A DNA stretch of 60,000 bases, from positions 2,296,001 through 2,356,000 of the forward strand of contig OU612071.1 in the NCBI GenBank assembly GCA_914767715.1. Direction: 5' to 3'. Positions 24,425 to 34,653 of the stretch are shown here, piece after piece. How positions within the stretch are numbered: the first letter of the stretch is position 1; each line of letters begins with the position of its first letter. A program made the position numbers and the translations under genes. Origin of the DNA: Membranipora membranacea. Its lineage: Eukaryota > Bryozoa > Gymnolaemata > Cheilostomatida > Membraniporidae. The notes under the pieces were generated by a model. That model searched no databases. It was not told the origin of the DNA and saw nothing but the letters and a program-made list of their open reading frames with translations.

Positions 24425-26921
24425 ACAAAATGACGGTATCACTTTGACTAACATTATGGAGTGTATTATTCACTATGAGAAAGTAGATGAAGCAGCCGAG
24501 AGTGTTGTTTTGTCAGCCTCAAAGCTTGCTGAACTCAAATATGTGGCTAAAGAGTGGGTGAAAACTGGGAAAGAGCCGGAATGCTTCATTGCCAAAAATC
24601 TATTCTATTGACAATGACAATGGATGAATGTAGTACCTATAAATACCATCGTCTTTGTATGTTCAGATTTTCTAAATCCAAGCTAGAAAGAGCCAAGGAA
24701 AGTGCCATGAAGAGAAAGGTATGTATAGAACATGCTCATAATTCAGGATTTACTCTCAAGGTATTAATTGATGACCACGGTGCTGTATGGAAGACCACCT
24801 TGTGTTACTTTGTTTGAACCGATATGAAACTTTGTGTGACGTTGCTCTCAGTCAGAGATAGTGTTTGGGCCAAGAAGATCATTCTGTGATAAATAAGAGA
24901 GTTCTATCAAGGAGTAAAAAGACTTTTACTCCTTGATAGAACTCTATTATTTATCACAGAATGATCACAACACTGAATTAAATCATAGTTGGAAAATCTG
25001 AGATGCCTTCAATTTTTTTCAGTCTTGATTGATTGACCCTTGTAATTGCTACTCATTAACCCTGCTCTAATAATATCCTGTTTTTAAGAATGAGGATGGA
25101 GCCAATTTGCCAAGCCCAAGGAAACTCAGGTCTTCAGAACCGAGTACTAGTAAGCCTCAGACATTCTCTTCTACCTGTGTCATATGTAATAAGGAGAAGT
25201 ACAAAAACCGCAAGAAACTACCAACCTTTAGAGCTGAGACTTTAGATGCTGGTAAGAACAATAAACTGCGACATCATAATCTCAGGTTTTATTCTGCCTT
25301 CTGCAGACTCTGTAGGGTTGAATTGTTGATTAATTGAGGGAACTTTTTCAATTACATGTGTTGTATGGTCTAAGCTGCATCAATCATAACTATCTGGAGA
25401 CGAATGATATATCAGTGAGAGAGCCAGCTTTCAAAAATATTATCCTTCTATTTAGGGGGTTTACTTCCTGCCGCAGAAGCCAAGAATGACACAAAGCTGT
25501 TGTCAAGTTTTCAGTTAGGAGATCCTGTTGCCCGTGAAATGAGATATCATTGTGCATGCCACAAGAATTATATCGCAACTGTTACGAACCAGCTCAGGTA
25601 AAAACCATAAAATCTGTTTGCCACTTATCATTGTCATTTGTCTGGCTCAACATTATGTGTGTTACATTCCTATGCTGTCCCTCTTTGAAAATTGTTAACA
25701 AGTTCACTTGGGCATAGAGATGAGTTCATATGAAGTGCTGTAAAATTGCTATACCAATTGTTTTAGATCTAAATCAAAAGCTCGCTTTGTGAGATCTGCA
25801 TCATGGCGACAACTTGAGGACCTGGTTAGCTCAAAGATAGGGCGCGAGATGTGTTCTTACACTGTATCTGATTTGCTTGGCTTATATAACAAACTACGTA
25901 GAGATAACAGAGAAGATGAGACCAGGTAAGACTATGATATATATTTATATATACTAGTATCCCACAATGCAATTTCCTGGAATTCCCAGTGAGATCAGGG
26001 CGATAGAATCTTGCGAGACTGGGGTTCCCAGGTTGAAGTTGCATTGTGCAAGCATTATCAACCTGCAGTTTTGAGAACACTGCATTGATCAAACTTTGGC
26101 CTTGTTAGGATTAATTAAAAAAATATGAAAAGTTATGTCAAAATCTTTTTCTTCCTCGGACTAACATGTATTGTGCTTTAAGACAAAAGTATCATCTTTT
26201 TACAGCCGAAAAGCTTTTGTCTACCGCCTGAAGAGAGAGTTTAAAAGCCTCTGATCCCTCTCATGGTGATATAGTGACGAGCAGCAATGCAGTTTTGACT
26301 GATTTAGTGACTGATACATCAGTACTCACAAACACATCCAGCCTCTTGAGCGAGGTCGACACTGCCAGCTCATGTGATGAGAAAATCCCTTTCAATAGTG
26401 TAACCCAATCCAATCAATATCAACTCAATCAGGCAGCAATTTCACTCCGTTTGTATATAGATCAAACCAAAAAAGTCGAGATCCACTGGCTACCTACTGC
26501 AGACAACCTTAACGCTGGGGCCTGTGTCGAATTTGATCCGCCACCACTATTAAATTTTCTAGCTATGACGACAGGTCATGCTGATGTGGTCTGTGACTGG
26601 AACACCTACTATAATTTGGACGCCTCTGTTCGCCTAAAAATTCTCAGCTTAGCCCAAGACATTGTACAGCTAAGCTCCAAAGGTGCTGCTGTTACTCCTA
26701 AGTCTTTAGCCATCGGCCTAACAGTGAGGCATATGACTGGGTCTAAATTGCTAGCCAAACTTATTCATGGATTTGGTCATTCTTGCAGCTATGACTCAAT
26801 TATTAGGCTCGAAACAGCACTTGCTTTGAAGCAAGCTGCAAATACAGCTTTCAGAGAGAACAGTCTTGATGAGGAGGAGGCTGGCGGAGACGAGGATGAT
26901 GAGGATGAGGAAAATGAGTGA
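24425..26921 (+). CDS. Split gene of an uncharacterised Cys/His-finger family, two apparent frameshifts
   Basis: Exons with GT/AG borders: open from about 24,425 to 24,718; 25,089-25,251; 25,456-25,597; 25,767-25,925; 26,206-26,921. All four junctions keep phase. Exon 1 ends with a YHRLC-x-x-RF half-finger. Exon 2 has CVICNKEK and exon 3 YHCACHKNY, so a C-x2-C...H-x-x-x-C-type finger is split by an intron. Exon 5 holds ALALKQ and the conserved block LAIGLTVRHMTGSKLLAKLIHGFGH, ending in an acidic Glu/Asp tail. Similar proteins are common and uncharacterised in marine invertebrates (my recollection). Two lesions are seen: in exon 1 the N-terminal frame stops at about 24,609 while the finger is in another frame, and in exon 5 the frame stops near 26,251 and resumes in another frame from about 26,274. 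So this is a pseudogene, or the assembly has two indels. No start was identified. Confidence 0.62.
24877..24966. repeat. 43-bp near-perfect intronic hairpin
   Basis: The arms at 24,877-24,919 and 24,924-24,966 are reverse complements with one mismatch and a 4-nt loop (agac). It lies in the intron between 24,718 and 25,089. It could be a tiny MITE-like palindrome, or a transcribed hairpin such as a hairpin-siRNA or miRNA precursor. Near-perfect pairing favours a palindromic insertion over a conserved miRNA. Confidence 0.93.
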
Positions 26922-26927
26922 CCAAAT

Positions 26928-26933
26928 AATAAA
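26928..26933 (+). promoter_or_regulatory. AATAAA polyadenylation signal
   Basis: AATAAA begins 6 nt after the TGA at 26,919-26,921 of the Cys/His-finger gene. If it is used, the 3' UTR is extremely short and its cleavage site lies inside the first satellite unit. Confidence 0.5.
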
Positions 26934-28690
26934 AGTTCTTGTTAACTGTAACAAAAAATACTACAATTTTCACTAACTAAAAGTGATTTTGTGAAAAATT
27001 TGTGAGATGCTGCCGCTGACAATGACTGATACAACCGGGTACACCCTTATTTGTTAATTCAGCACCCTTTTTTACCCTAGAAATATTTATATTCTCATTC
27101 TCTGTTGGCTGTATCGAACACTAAAATCTTCACTAACTTAAAGCTCTTTATTGAATAATTTGGGATATGCTGTCATATACTGCCACGCTGCCGCTGATGA
27201 TGACCACTAAAACCGGGAACACCCTCTTTTTTGGATTCAGCACACTTTTTTACACTAGAAGCATATTAATCTTGTTCTCCGTTGACCGTTGACTGTATCA
27301 AATGCCACAATTTTCACTTAGTAGGAGTGAATTTGTAAAAAAAAGTCGGATTTGCTCCCACGCTGCCGCTGACAATGACTGATACAACTGGGTTCACCCT
27401 CATTTTTTAATTCAGAACCCTTTTTTACCCTAGAAACATATATATTCTTGTTCTCTGTTGGCTGTATCAAACACTAAAATATTCACTAACTAAAAGCGCT
27501 TGGTTGAAAATTTTGGGACATGCTGCCATATACTGCCACGCTGCCGCTGATGATGACCCCTACAACCAGGTACACCCTCATTTTTGGATTCAGCACACTT
27601 TTTTACACTAGAAACATATTAATCTTGTTCTCTGTTGACCGTTGACTGTATCAAATGCCACAATTTTCACTAAGTAGAAGTGAATTTATAAAAAAAGTCG
27701 GATTTGCTCCCACGCTGCCGCTGACAATGACTGATACAACTGGGTACACCCTCATTTTTGAATTCAGCACCATTTTTTTACCCTAGAAACAAATATATTC
27801 TTGTTCTCTGTTGGCTGAATCAAACACTAAAATATTCACTAACTAAAAGCGCTTGGTTGAAAATTTTGGGACATGCTGCCATATACTGCCACGCTGCCGC
27901 TGATGATGACCCCTACAACCAGGTACACCCTCATTTTTGGATTCAGCACACTTTTTTACACTAGAAACATATTAATCTTGTTCTCTGTTGACCGTTGACT
28001 GTATCAAATGCCACAATTTTCACTAAGTAGAAGCGAATTTGTAAAAAAAAAGTCGGATTTGCTCCCACGCTGCCGCTGACAATGACTGATACAACTGGGT
28101 ACACCCTCATTTTTGAATTCAGCACCCTTTTTTACCCTAGAAACATATATATTCTTGTTCTCTGTTGGCTGTATCAAACACTAAAATATTCACGAACTAA
28201 AAGCGCTTGGTTGAAAATTTTGGGACATGCTGCCATATACTGCCACGCTGCCGCTGATGATGACCCCTACAACCAACCAGGTACACCCTCATTTTTGGAT
28301 TCAGCACACTTTTTTACTCTAGAAACATATTATTCTTGTTCTCTGTTGACCGTTGGCTGTATCAAACACTACAATTTTAACTGACTAAATGAGAATTTGT
28401 AAAATATGTGGCATATGCTGCCGCGCTGCCGCTGACAATGACCAATACAACCGGGTACACCCTCATTTTTGGATTCAGCACACTTTTTTACCCTAGAAAC
28501 AGATATATTCTTGTTCTCTGTTGGCTGTAACAAACACTACAATCTTTACTAACTAAATGCGATTTATTGAAAGTTTGTGATATGCTGCCATATACTGCCA
28601 CGCTGCCGCTGACGATGACCGCTACAACCGGGTACACCCTCATTTTTGGATTCAGCACACTTTTTTACCCTGGAAACACTTGTTTTTTTC
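26932..28690 (+). repeat. ~178-bp satellite array with dimeric higher-order structure
   Basis: The core word gctgccgctga recurs near 27,008, 27,190, 27,360, 27,538, 27,712, 27,892, 28,069, 28,247, 28,425 and 28,603, a period of about 170-182 nt. Two monomer types alternate: one has gacaatgactgatacaac and the other gatgatgacc(c/g)ctacaac, so the real repeat is a dimer of about 355 nt. The middle dimers are nearly identical while the outer ones are more diverged, as expected when unequal exchange homogenises the centre. The short ORFs that run across units are by-products. Confidence 0.92.
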
Positions 28691-31229
28691 CTGCCATCGA
28701 AAATTGTCCGTGCCATTTTTTTTTGGAGCACTTAGAGCTAGGCTGCTTCTGGCCTATTAATACTGACAAGAAACAAAAACATGGAAAAATCAGATCTCTG
28801 TTGTATAAAAAGTTTATTAGAATAGTATATTATTAAGTGTATGTATGTGATGATGATGATGTGTTTATTTGTCTCATCAATTAGAGAAATAAAATGCTTC
28901 ATGTGAGTGCTCTCTTGTCAAAAGTATGGACGGTAAAAATAAATGGAAAAAATTCATATAAAAAGTTTACTTTTTTGAGAAAGCGCTATTTAAATAGTGA
29001 ACACAGTTAGCTCTAAAACAAAGTTTGCGAAGGTTTACTCTGTACCGGATGGTGGAATAACGGCCCGATGGGCATTGAGTAAATGTCAACATGGGAGTTC
29101 AAAACTCATTTCAAGCACTTTTGTTCCATCCTAGGAAAGTGAGACATTTGACACAAACATGATAATCAGTACTTAATTTGTGTCAGACTATCATCTGGCT
29201 GCTTTTATTCAGCTAAAGCATGTATAGAATACAGAATATGTTATTGATAATATGAAATGAACTATAGTAAGTTATAGTAAGGTATAAAATAAATAATATA
29301 CATGATAACAAGAGATGAAATACACATTCACAAACCAGTACTCCCTCGCTGCAGCTGTTATATATCTTTATTACCACTCGTCTATGAGAAAACCTTGAAG
29401 GCCTACTATTCATATAACGATCGGCAGTGAAGGACAATTTTTCTCTTGTAGTAGTTTGTTAGTGCTGAACATCTGTGTAAGAGGCGTGAAAACATTTAGT
29501 CCAGTTATCTAGTCATCATCTGAAAAAGCACGGGCTATGATTAACGAATGTAAAAATGAGTATCTTGAGGTGGCTAGCTGTGATGATGCAGCTTAGTGAC
29601 TTATGATTATATGTGTTTTTGTCATTATCAGACATAACACGTACTTGTCTCAGACAAACAAAAGATACTGATATACCACCTAAAATATTCATATTATTAC
29701 ATTTTTTTTCTATCCTCGTACATAAAGAATGTTATACAAATGTCACTTCATCACCTCTGCCTTAAAATTTACCGGTTTAGTATTTTAGTTCTTATATTTT
29801 CTCAGACTAGCATGCTTTTAAGTACATGATGAGCAGTTTATTTACTAGAGCGGCACATCATTCATCGATAAAAAAAAACTGCTGAACATAAGATTGTAAC
29901 AAATAGTCATCAAATAACAAATTCTCAATATCCCTTGGCTGGGTATAGAAAGCTTACTTTACTTACTTTTTGCCCGTTGACATATATAATCCCGTAGTGT
30001 TTCATGATGGCCAACAGTAACTGAACTTCCTCTCGAGACAAACAAGTACTCCGTCCAAAAGAATGCAGAACCACAAAGAGGTCTAACAGCATTTTTTACT
30101 ATTTTATGACCTATCATGAAAGACGCTTGTGCATCGTACTTAACCGTACCTAACTGCAGTATATCCTTTTAGTTATGTATTTTTATTTTTACAGCTCCCA
30201 GTTTTTTAACCCACTGTGGGGAAAATCTATCTTGTCAGGATAGCCATCATGGGCTTGGCTTTAATAAGTCCCGATATCCAACTTGTTCGGATGAATGCGT
30301 AAAGCCTAACGGCAACCTGCCAGTCGAAAAGTCTGTTTAAATCAAGGCTACCAGCCAGACATACAAATGTGTTGTTTATCAACTATATTATGATTTTATT
30401 GTGTACTAACTATCTAACTAAAACTAACAGAGTTACAAAGATTTAATGTATTAATCGGTAAAATGATCAGTGCGTTTAGTCTCGTCCGCTAGCAAACACG
30501 AAGTGCCAATGAGCAGGCTAAAGTAACACTTGTGAAAGCAATGATTTATAGGAAGTTAAATACAGCCAAGGCATTAATTTTTATCGACAAATGATTATTA
30601 CAAAAGACAAGACATAAGAATTTGAATGCATGAATAATTAGCTTCGTATATAATATATAAGGCAGTCAAAGACTGAAATTCCCCACACCACACTTACGTA
30701 CATTCGATATCATCTTGTATACATGTATATTGATGGCAGAATGTAATACAATACAATCACAATTACAAATACAATTAGAACTTTCTGTATTTGTTCCTGG
30801 GTCATTGTTAGAAGAGCATGAAGTTTTCTACACATGTTCTCCCTCAAGTGGTGAAATGTCGATGAACTGTCTGCAAACAGAAAGTAGTTTTATGTTGTAA
30901 AATTTATCACAGGGTAGAGAGAAGTCAAACATCTTCTGTGAGGCTACAAAATAATATATACCATACCATGCATTAACTTTTACTCTTTTTGTGTATATGC
31001 ATAGTAAAACATTATACAGGGCACTTGAACACTTTCAATGACAATTCATGAAAAATAATTATTCACATCATAGACTAGATGGAGCTTACCATTATATGAT
31101 AAGCCATTGCTTATAATGCTTATAATTTAAAAGGCACTAATTGTGAATGCTTTAGGAATTCTCTCTCATTGTCTTGAAATAACGCCGTACAGGATGTATA
31201 TAAACTCACATTTTTACCCAAAACTTAGT
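28691..31229. other. No gene seen
   Basis: AT-rich intergenic sequence between the satellite and the minus-strand TPR gene. I saw no supported exon. The ORF at 30,715-30,900 is rich in Gln and has no motif or splice context. Confidence 0.45.
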
Positions 31230-33035
31230 TTAATTTTTTTTTAATTTATAAGCTAGCTTGTGAGAATATATTTTTGTTAGTGAGACCCATGACATCTCCT
31301 CATGATTAGATGCTATCCACCCACCTTTACTGCTGTGCTGACTGATATAGTTGGCTAACCTCCTCATCTCCTCACTAAGTCGTTCCTCTATCTCTCTTGA
31401 TCTTTTCTCTAGACCTTTTGCTTGTTCATCTTGTCCAAGAGCTCTCAGAACCTTTCCTCTTTCTGTCACAAGAGCAGCATACTCCTCATTACATGCTGCG
31501 TCTCCGTAAGCCTCCTCCATATAACCTTGTGCTTCTCCAAGTGAATCGTCTGCCTCGGTAAAGTCTCCATTCTCTATCTGTACTCCAGCTATAGCCACAA
31601 GAACTCGAGCAACATTCAGATTTGAATGATTCTCACGATGCACGTCCAATGAAGCTGAATAATGCTTAGTTGCTATCCCTGCGTCCTCACCTCTGCACTT
31701 AGCCAGATCACCTCGTGTCTTCTCCAGTCTCCCATAGTCGATGTGAGTCGGATTGGATTGATTGTGATTTGGATGAGCTTTGTTGAGTGTCTTCTTGGTT
31801 GCTAGATACCACTTATCAATATCTTCTGGTTCATTTGTTTTTCTTAGATCCTCCGATGTTTGGACATCCTCTGATGTATCAACGTCACAGTCAAACAGGA
31901 TGTTTTCTAACAGTTTATCTTCTGGTAGCTGTTCTAGGTCAGGTTCTGGCTGGCTGCTGACGCACAGCTCACCTCGAGTCAGCATGATCTCGCACTTGAG
32001 ATCTTTCAGTCTCCCATCAGCTGGTAAAAACCTTGTGCTGATCTCAGAAGCTGTGGCAAGATATTTTTTATGTTGGAATCTTTTTCCCAGGTCAGTGAGG
32101 ATCGCGACGTTTGTTTTGCCTTCAAAGTTTTTGTCAATAACCATTTTCAGGCCTAGCGAGCGAGACTTTGCGAAGTAAAGCTGAGAAGTACGTTTTTTGC
32201 CGCACAGATCAAAGATTTGCCCAATAATAAAGACGCAGTGCGCCATTTCTCTAGTAGGATTGTTTACATAGTCGAGTTTGTCTTCAAAACTCATCTCATC
32301 AAATCCTGCAATCAAGCTGGGATCTCTGCTCTTCCCATCTGATGCTGTATAAAGGATGAACTCCTTCAGAACCTCGACAAGCTTCCGTAGAGGTGCTACT
32401 CTGTTTGGTAGCAGCAGCATATTGAGCTTAGCAGATTCAAACTGAATGAGAGCTCGTTCTTTCTTCTCTTTTGGTGACTCATTGCCAGTCAGACATTTCT
32501 CCGCTAACTCGTACATTCCCATCGCCTCACTCAGATTCCCCATCCCTTCAACACACCTTCCCATACCCCTGTAGACCTCAATAAGCTTGACTCCATACTT
32601 TGTAAGCCTCTGTTTGTCATCATGTAGATGCTGGTACAGCTCCAGGGCCTGTTTGTAGTTCTTTAACTGGAGATGAGAATGTGCCAGAATGTAGCAAACA
32701 TTAGCATCATCAGGAGCTGTGTCAGATCGAACGACTGCATCCCATTGACAAGAATAGAAGTTTGCAAAAGATAAACTACGCAAACTTTCTTTGATGTCTG
32801 TTTGTGTTATCAGCTCTATATCCTCCACTGTTGAATTGTCATTTAATGAAGAAAAGTGGGACTGCATATCTAGCATAGTCCTGGTTAGCATGCGAAATTC
32901 CTCTGCTGCTAGTTTCCAGAGTTTACTACCAACAAACACAAGTCTCTCCCCATCGTCCCTAGTTGTAAGCACACCGGTACCTGTTTCTGTTTCCTTAGAG
33001 TCATATGTGGAAAACTGATCATGCTTAGAATCCAT
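31230..33035 (-). CDS. TPR-repeat protein or domain (601 codons)
   Basis: A long uninterrupted minus-strand ORF. Around residues 110-190 are TPR helix pairs (VCYILAHSHLQLKNYKQALE and GRCVEGMGNLSEAMGMYELA). A second set lies around residues 440-560 (ATKHYSASLDVHRENHSNLN, VAIAGVQIENGDFTEADDSL, RGKVLRALGQDEQAKGLEKR), followed by a charged coiled-coil-like stretch and a short basic end. The middle is helical with an acidic insert. TPRs bind peptide partners; no catalytic motif is seen. The first ATG is 22 nt below the stop of the nucleotidyltransferase ORF and in the same frame (TGA plus 7 codons), so this is probably the C-terminal half of one protein interrupted by that TGA. Otherwise it is a second cistron or an exon reached another way. 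The frame is clean, so it is unlikely to be an old pseudogene. Confidence 0.8.
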   Translation of the reverse strand: MDSKHDQFSTYDSKETETGTGVLTTRDDGERLVFVGSKLWKLAAEEFRMLTRTMLDMQSHFSSLNDNSTVEDIELITQTDIKESLRSLSFANFYSCQWDAVVRSDTAPDDANVCYILAHSHLQLKNYKQALELYQHLHDDKQRLTKYGVKLIEVYRGMGRCVEGMGNLSEAMGMYELAEKCLTGNESPKEKKERALIQFESAKLNMLLLPNRVAPLRKLVEVLKEFILYTASDGKSRDPSLIAGFDEMSFEDKLDYVNNPTREMAHCVFIIGQIFDLCGKKRTSQLYFAKSRSLGLKMVIDKNFEGKTNVAILTDLGKRFQHKKYLATASEISTRFLPADGRLKDLKCEIMLTRGELCVSSQPEPDLEQLPEDKLLENILFDCDVDTSEDVQTSEDLRKTNEPEDIDKWYLATKKTLNKAHPNHNQSNPTHIDYGRLEKTRGDLAKCRGEDAGIATKHYSASLDVHRENHSNLNVARVLVAIAGVQIENGDFTEADDSLGEAQGYMEEAYGDAACNEEYAALVTERGKVLRALGQDEQAKGLEKRSREIEERLSEEMRRLANYISQHSSKGGWIASNHEEMSWVSLTKIYSHKLAYKLKKN

Positions 33036-33056
33036 GAATAAGTAGCATCTCAGACG

Positions 33057-33386
33057 TCAGTATGACGCATAGGCAAGGAGAAGCTGAAGAGAGTTGTTGA
33101 AAGACTTTTCATGCGCTGAATGTAGTTTTTTCCAGCTTTCCAATGTCTGCCAGGAGTCACATTCAGATGAACATTTGATGATTGCTGTGTCTAGAAGGAC
33201 AAGTGAGGGGAATCGATAAAGCAAAGTTTTTGCATTCAATGTGAAACCTGCTGAATACTCATTGAATTCAGGCTGAAATTTGTACTGCTTTATGTCACTG
33301 AGTAGCATTTTTAGGCTTACACTCCGTCTGTCAGAGTTCATTTCCTTGTCTACAGACTTTCTCCATTCCTCAAAATGTTTGAGCAG

Positions 33387-33418
<32 letters not shown>

Positions 33419-34166
33419 CTTCGTGAGTGTATAGTAGAGTTGTGAACCTCAGCATAGCAGTTATGTCCCCTTTTATTGCTTCAGTAGGATCAGGAGCTAT
33501 GAACTTATCCTTGTATACTTTATTCAGTTCACCAGGCGTGGCAATAAACTGATTTGGAGACTCGGAATTTCCCGTCGGAACATTCCCTGATGTTTTGGTA
33601 ATCCCATCCATTTGGTAGCCATGGTATCTTCCGTCCACATACCAGTCTCTGAGTTCCTCAATGTCCAGTGAGCTCATCTTTGTTTCCCTGAGGGCGCCTA
33701 TGTAGAAATATGTCAAGACTGCAAGCCGCTCAAAATATTCAGTGTGACCAGCCTCCTTTACCAGAAAGAGGTATTCTATATCAGAATAAGGTGTTGCTTC
33801 CCCTCTACCTAGTGAGCCTATCCCAACCACAGAAAATGTACAAGGAGGTTTGACTTGTATACTCGCTAGAGACTTCTCAACAACCAAAGCAGCGAACTCT
33901 TCCATCATCTTATTAGAATCTTCAACGGTTTGTTGGATCTCTTGGTAATTCTGTTCGGTTCTGATCTTGCTATCTAGTTTCGTGATCCGAGATTTAAGTT
34001 CAGTCCTAATTGAGTGTAGCCTATCATGGAGCTGTTCAACATTCTGATAAAAAGTCTCAGCACTGATGTCATGATACATCTGAAGCACCTTCCAGGCTCT
34101 CTGGTTCCATGAATCATCAGGTGATGCACTGAAGGTCACTGCAGCTGAGTTGTATAGAGTGAAAGC
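33057..34166 (-). CDS. GlnD/DUF294-type nucleotidyltransferase exon
   Basis: This is the minus-strand exon after an acceptor (gattgttacag). It has a helical N-terminal region (residues about 20-110), then a beta strand and GIGSLGRGEATPYSDIEYLF near residues 118-137. That is the G-S-x(10)-D-x-E signature of polymerase-beta-fold nucleotidyltransferases, in the GS-x-GR-x-E-x-x-P-x-SD form seen in GlnD/DUF294 domains. Gly-Ser and both metal-binding acids (Asp132, Glu134) are present, so activity is plausible; the third acid is not certain. A run of about 11 Glu is encoded by a TTC/GAA microsatellite. The ORF ends at a TGA (33,057-33,059), after which the same frame opens into the TPR region. The upstream exon at 34,446-34,595 joins in phase 0. 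Substrate unknown. Confidence 0.78.
33388..33422 (+). repeat. (TTC)n microsatellite encoding poly-Glu
   Basis: About 11 TTC repeats on the plus strand read as a Glu run on the minus strand, inside the nucleotidyltransferase exon. They stay in frame, so length changes would not break the protein. Confidence 0.95.
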
Positions 34167-34445
34167 CTGTAACAATCATAGTCTTATATATCTAACGGTG
34201 TGATCTGAGCAGAGAGAATGATCAGAATGATCCCCCGACCATAGTGACTGAATTGTGATTCACATAAATTTGGTAGATATGTTTAAGGATATCATGAGTA
34301 TGATGCTTTATTATAAACTCTGTTATCAAGTACCAAATAGGGGTTAACATAGGGTGCAGTGATTCCCTAGTATTTAATGATCATACCTGAATTTAGTACC
34401 TATACACTACAGGATATTCATTTATTTTGAAAAAAAACTGCTCAC

Positions 34446-34595
34446 CTTGAGAGCATCTTGCCATTGTCGATGAATTACAAAATTGATCTCATAGAACTCA
34501 GCTAGAGCGTTCAGATGTGGCTTCTGTGACTCGAGATCTTGAATGCCTCTCTGCATGTAAGATTTCTGAAATGACTTCTTTATCTGATCGCTCCT
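34446..34595 (-). CDS. Exon upstream of the nucleotidyltransferase exon
   Basis: This 150-nt open block on the minus strand has an acceptor (tcttttattttaag) and a donor (CTCAAG/gtgagc). It encodes a helical, TPR-like stretch including LNALAEFYEINFVIHRQWQD and joins the 34,166 exon in phase 0 (QDALK then AFTLYN). Two AG positions are possible at its 5' edge (phase 0, or 2 nt lower). Neither fits the phase-1 donors available at the end of the ankyrin exon, so another exon or a separate gene start must lie between. Confidence 0.7.
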
Positions 34596-34653
34596 CTTAA
34601 AATAAAAGAAGTCAAAAATTTACTTTCAAACAATTACTGTTAGCTGTTAACTT

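Noticed and set aside
26932-28690. CRISPR-like regular repeat array
   Set aside because: Monomers are ~178 nt and adjoin without unique spacers in a eukaryotic context; it is a satellite.
27758-28836. Repeated ORFs with FYPRNKYILVLCWL-like sequence
   Set aside because: They are frames running through the satellite monomers and recur only because the DNA does.
30715-30900. 61-codon plus-strand ORF as a small gene
   Set aside because: It has no domain, splice context or repeat partner; its length is within chance for this composition.
31780-32178. Plus-strand 132-codon ORF
   Set aside because: It is antisense to the TPR ORF, with a composition expected of the complementary strand.
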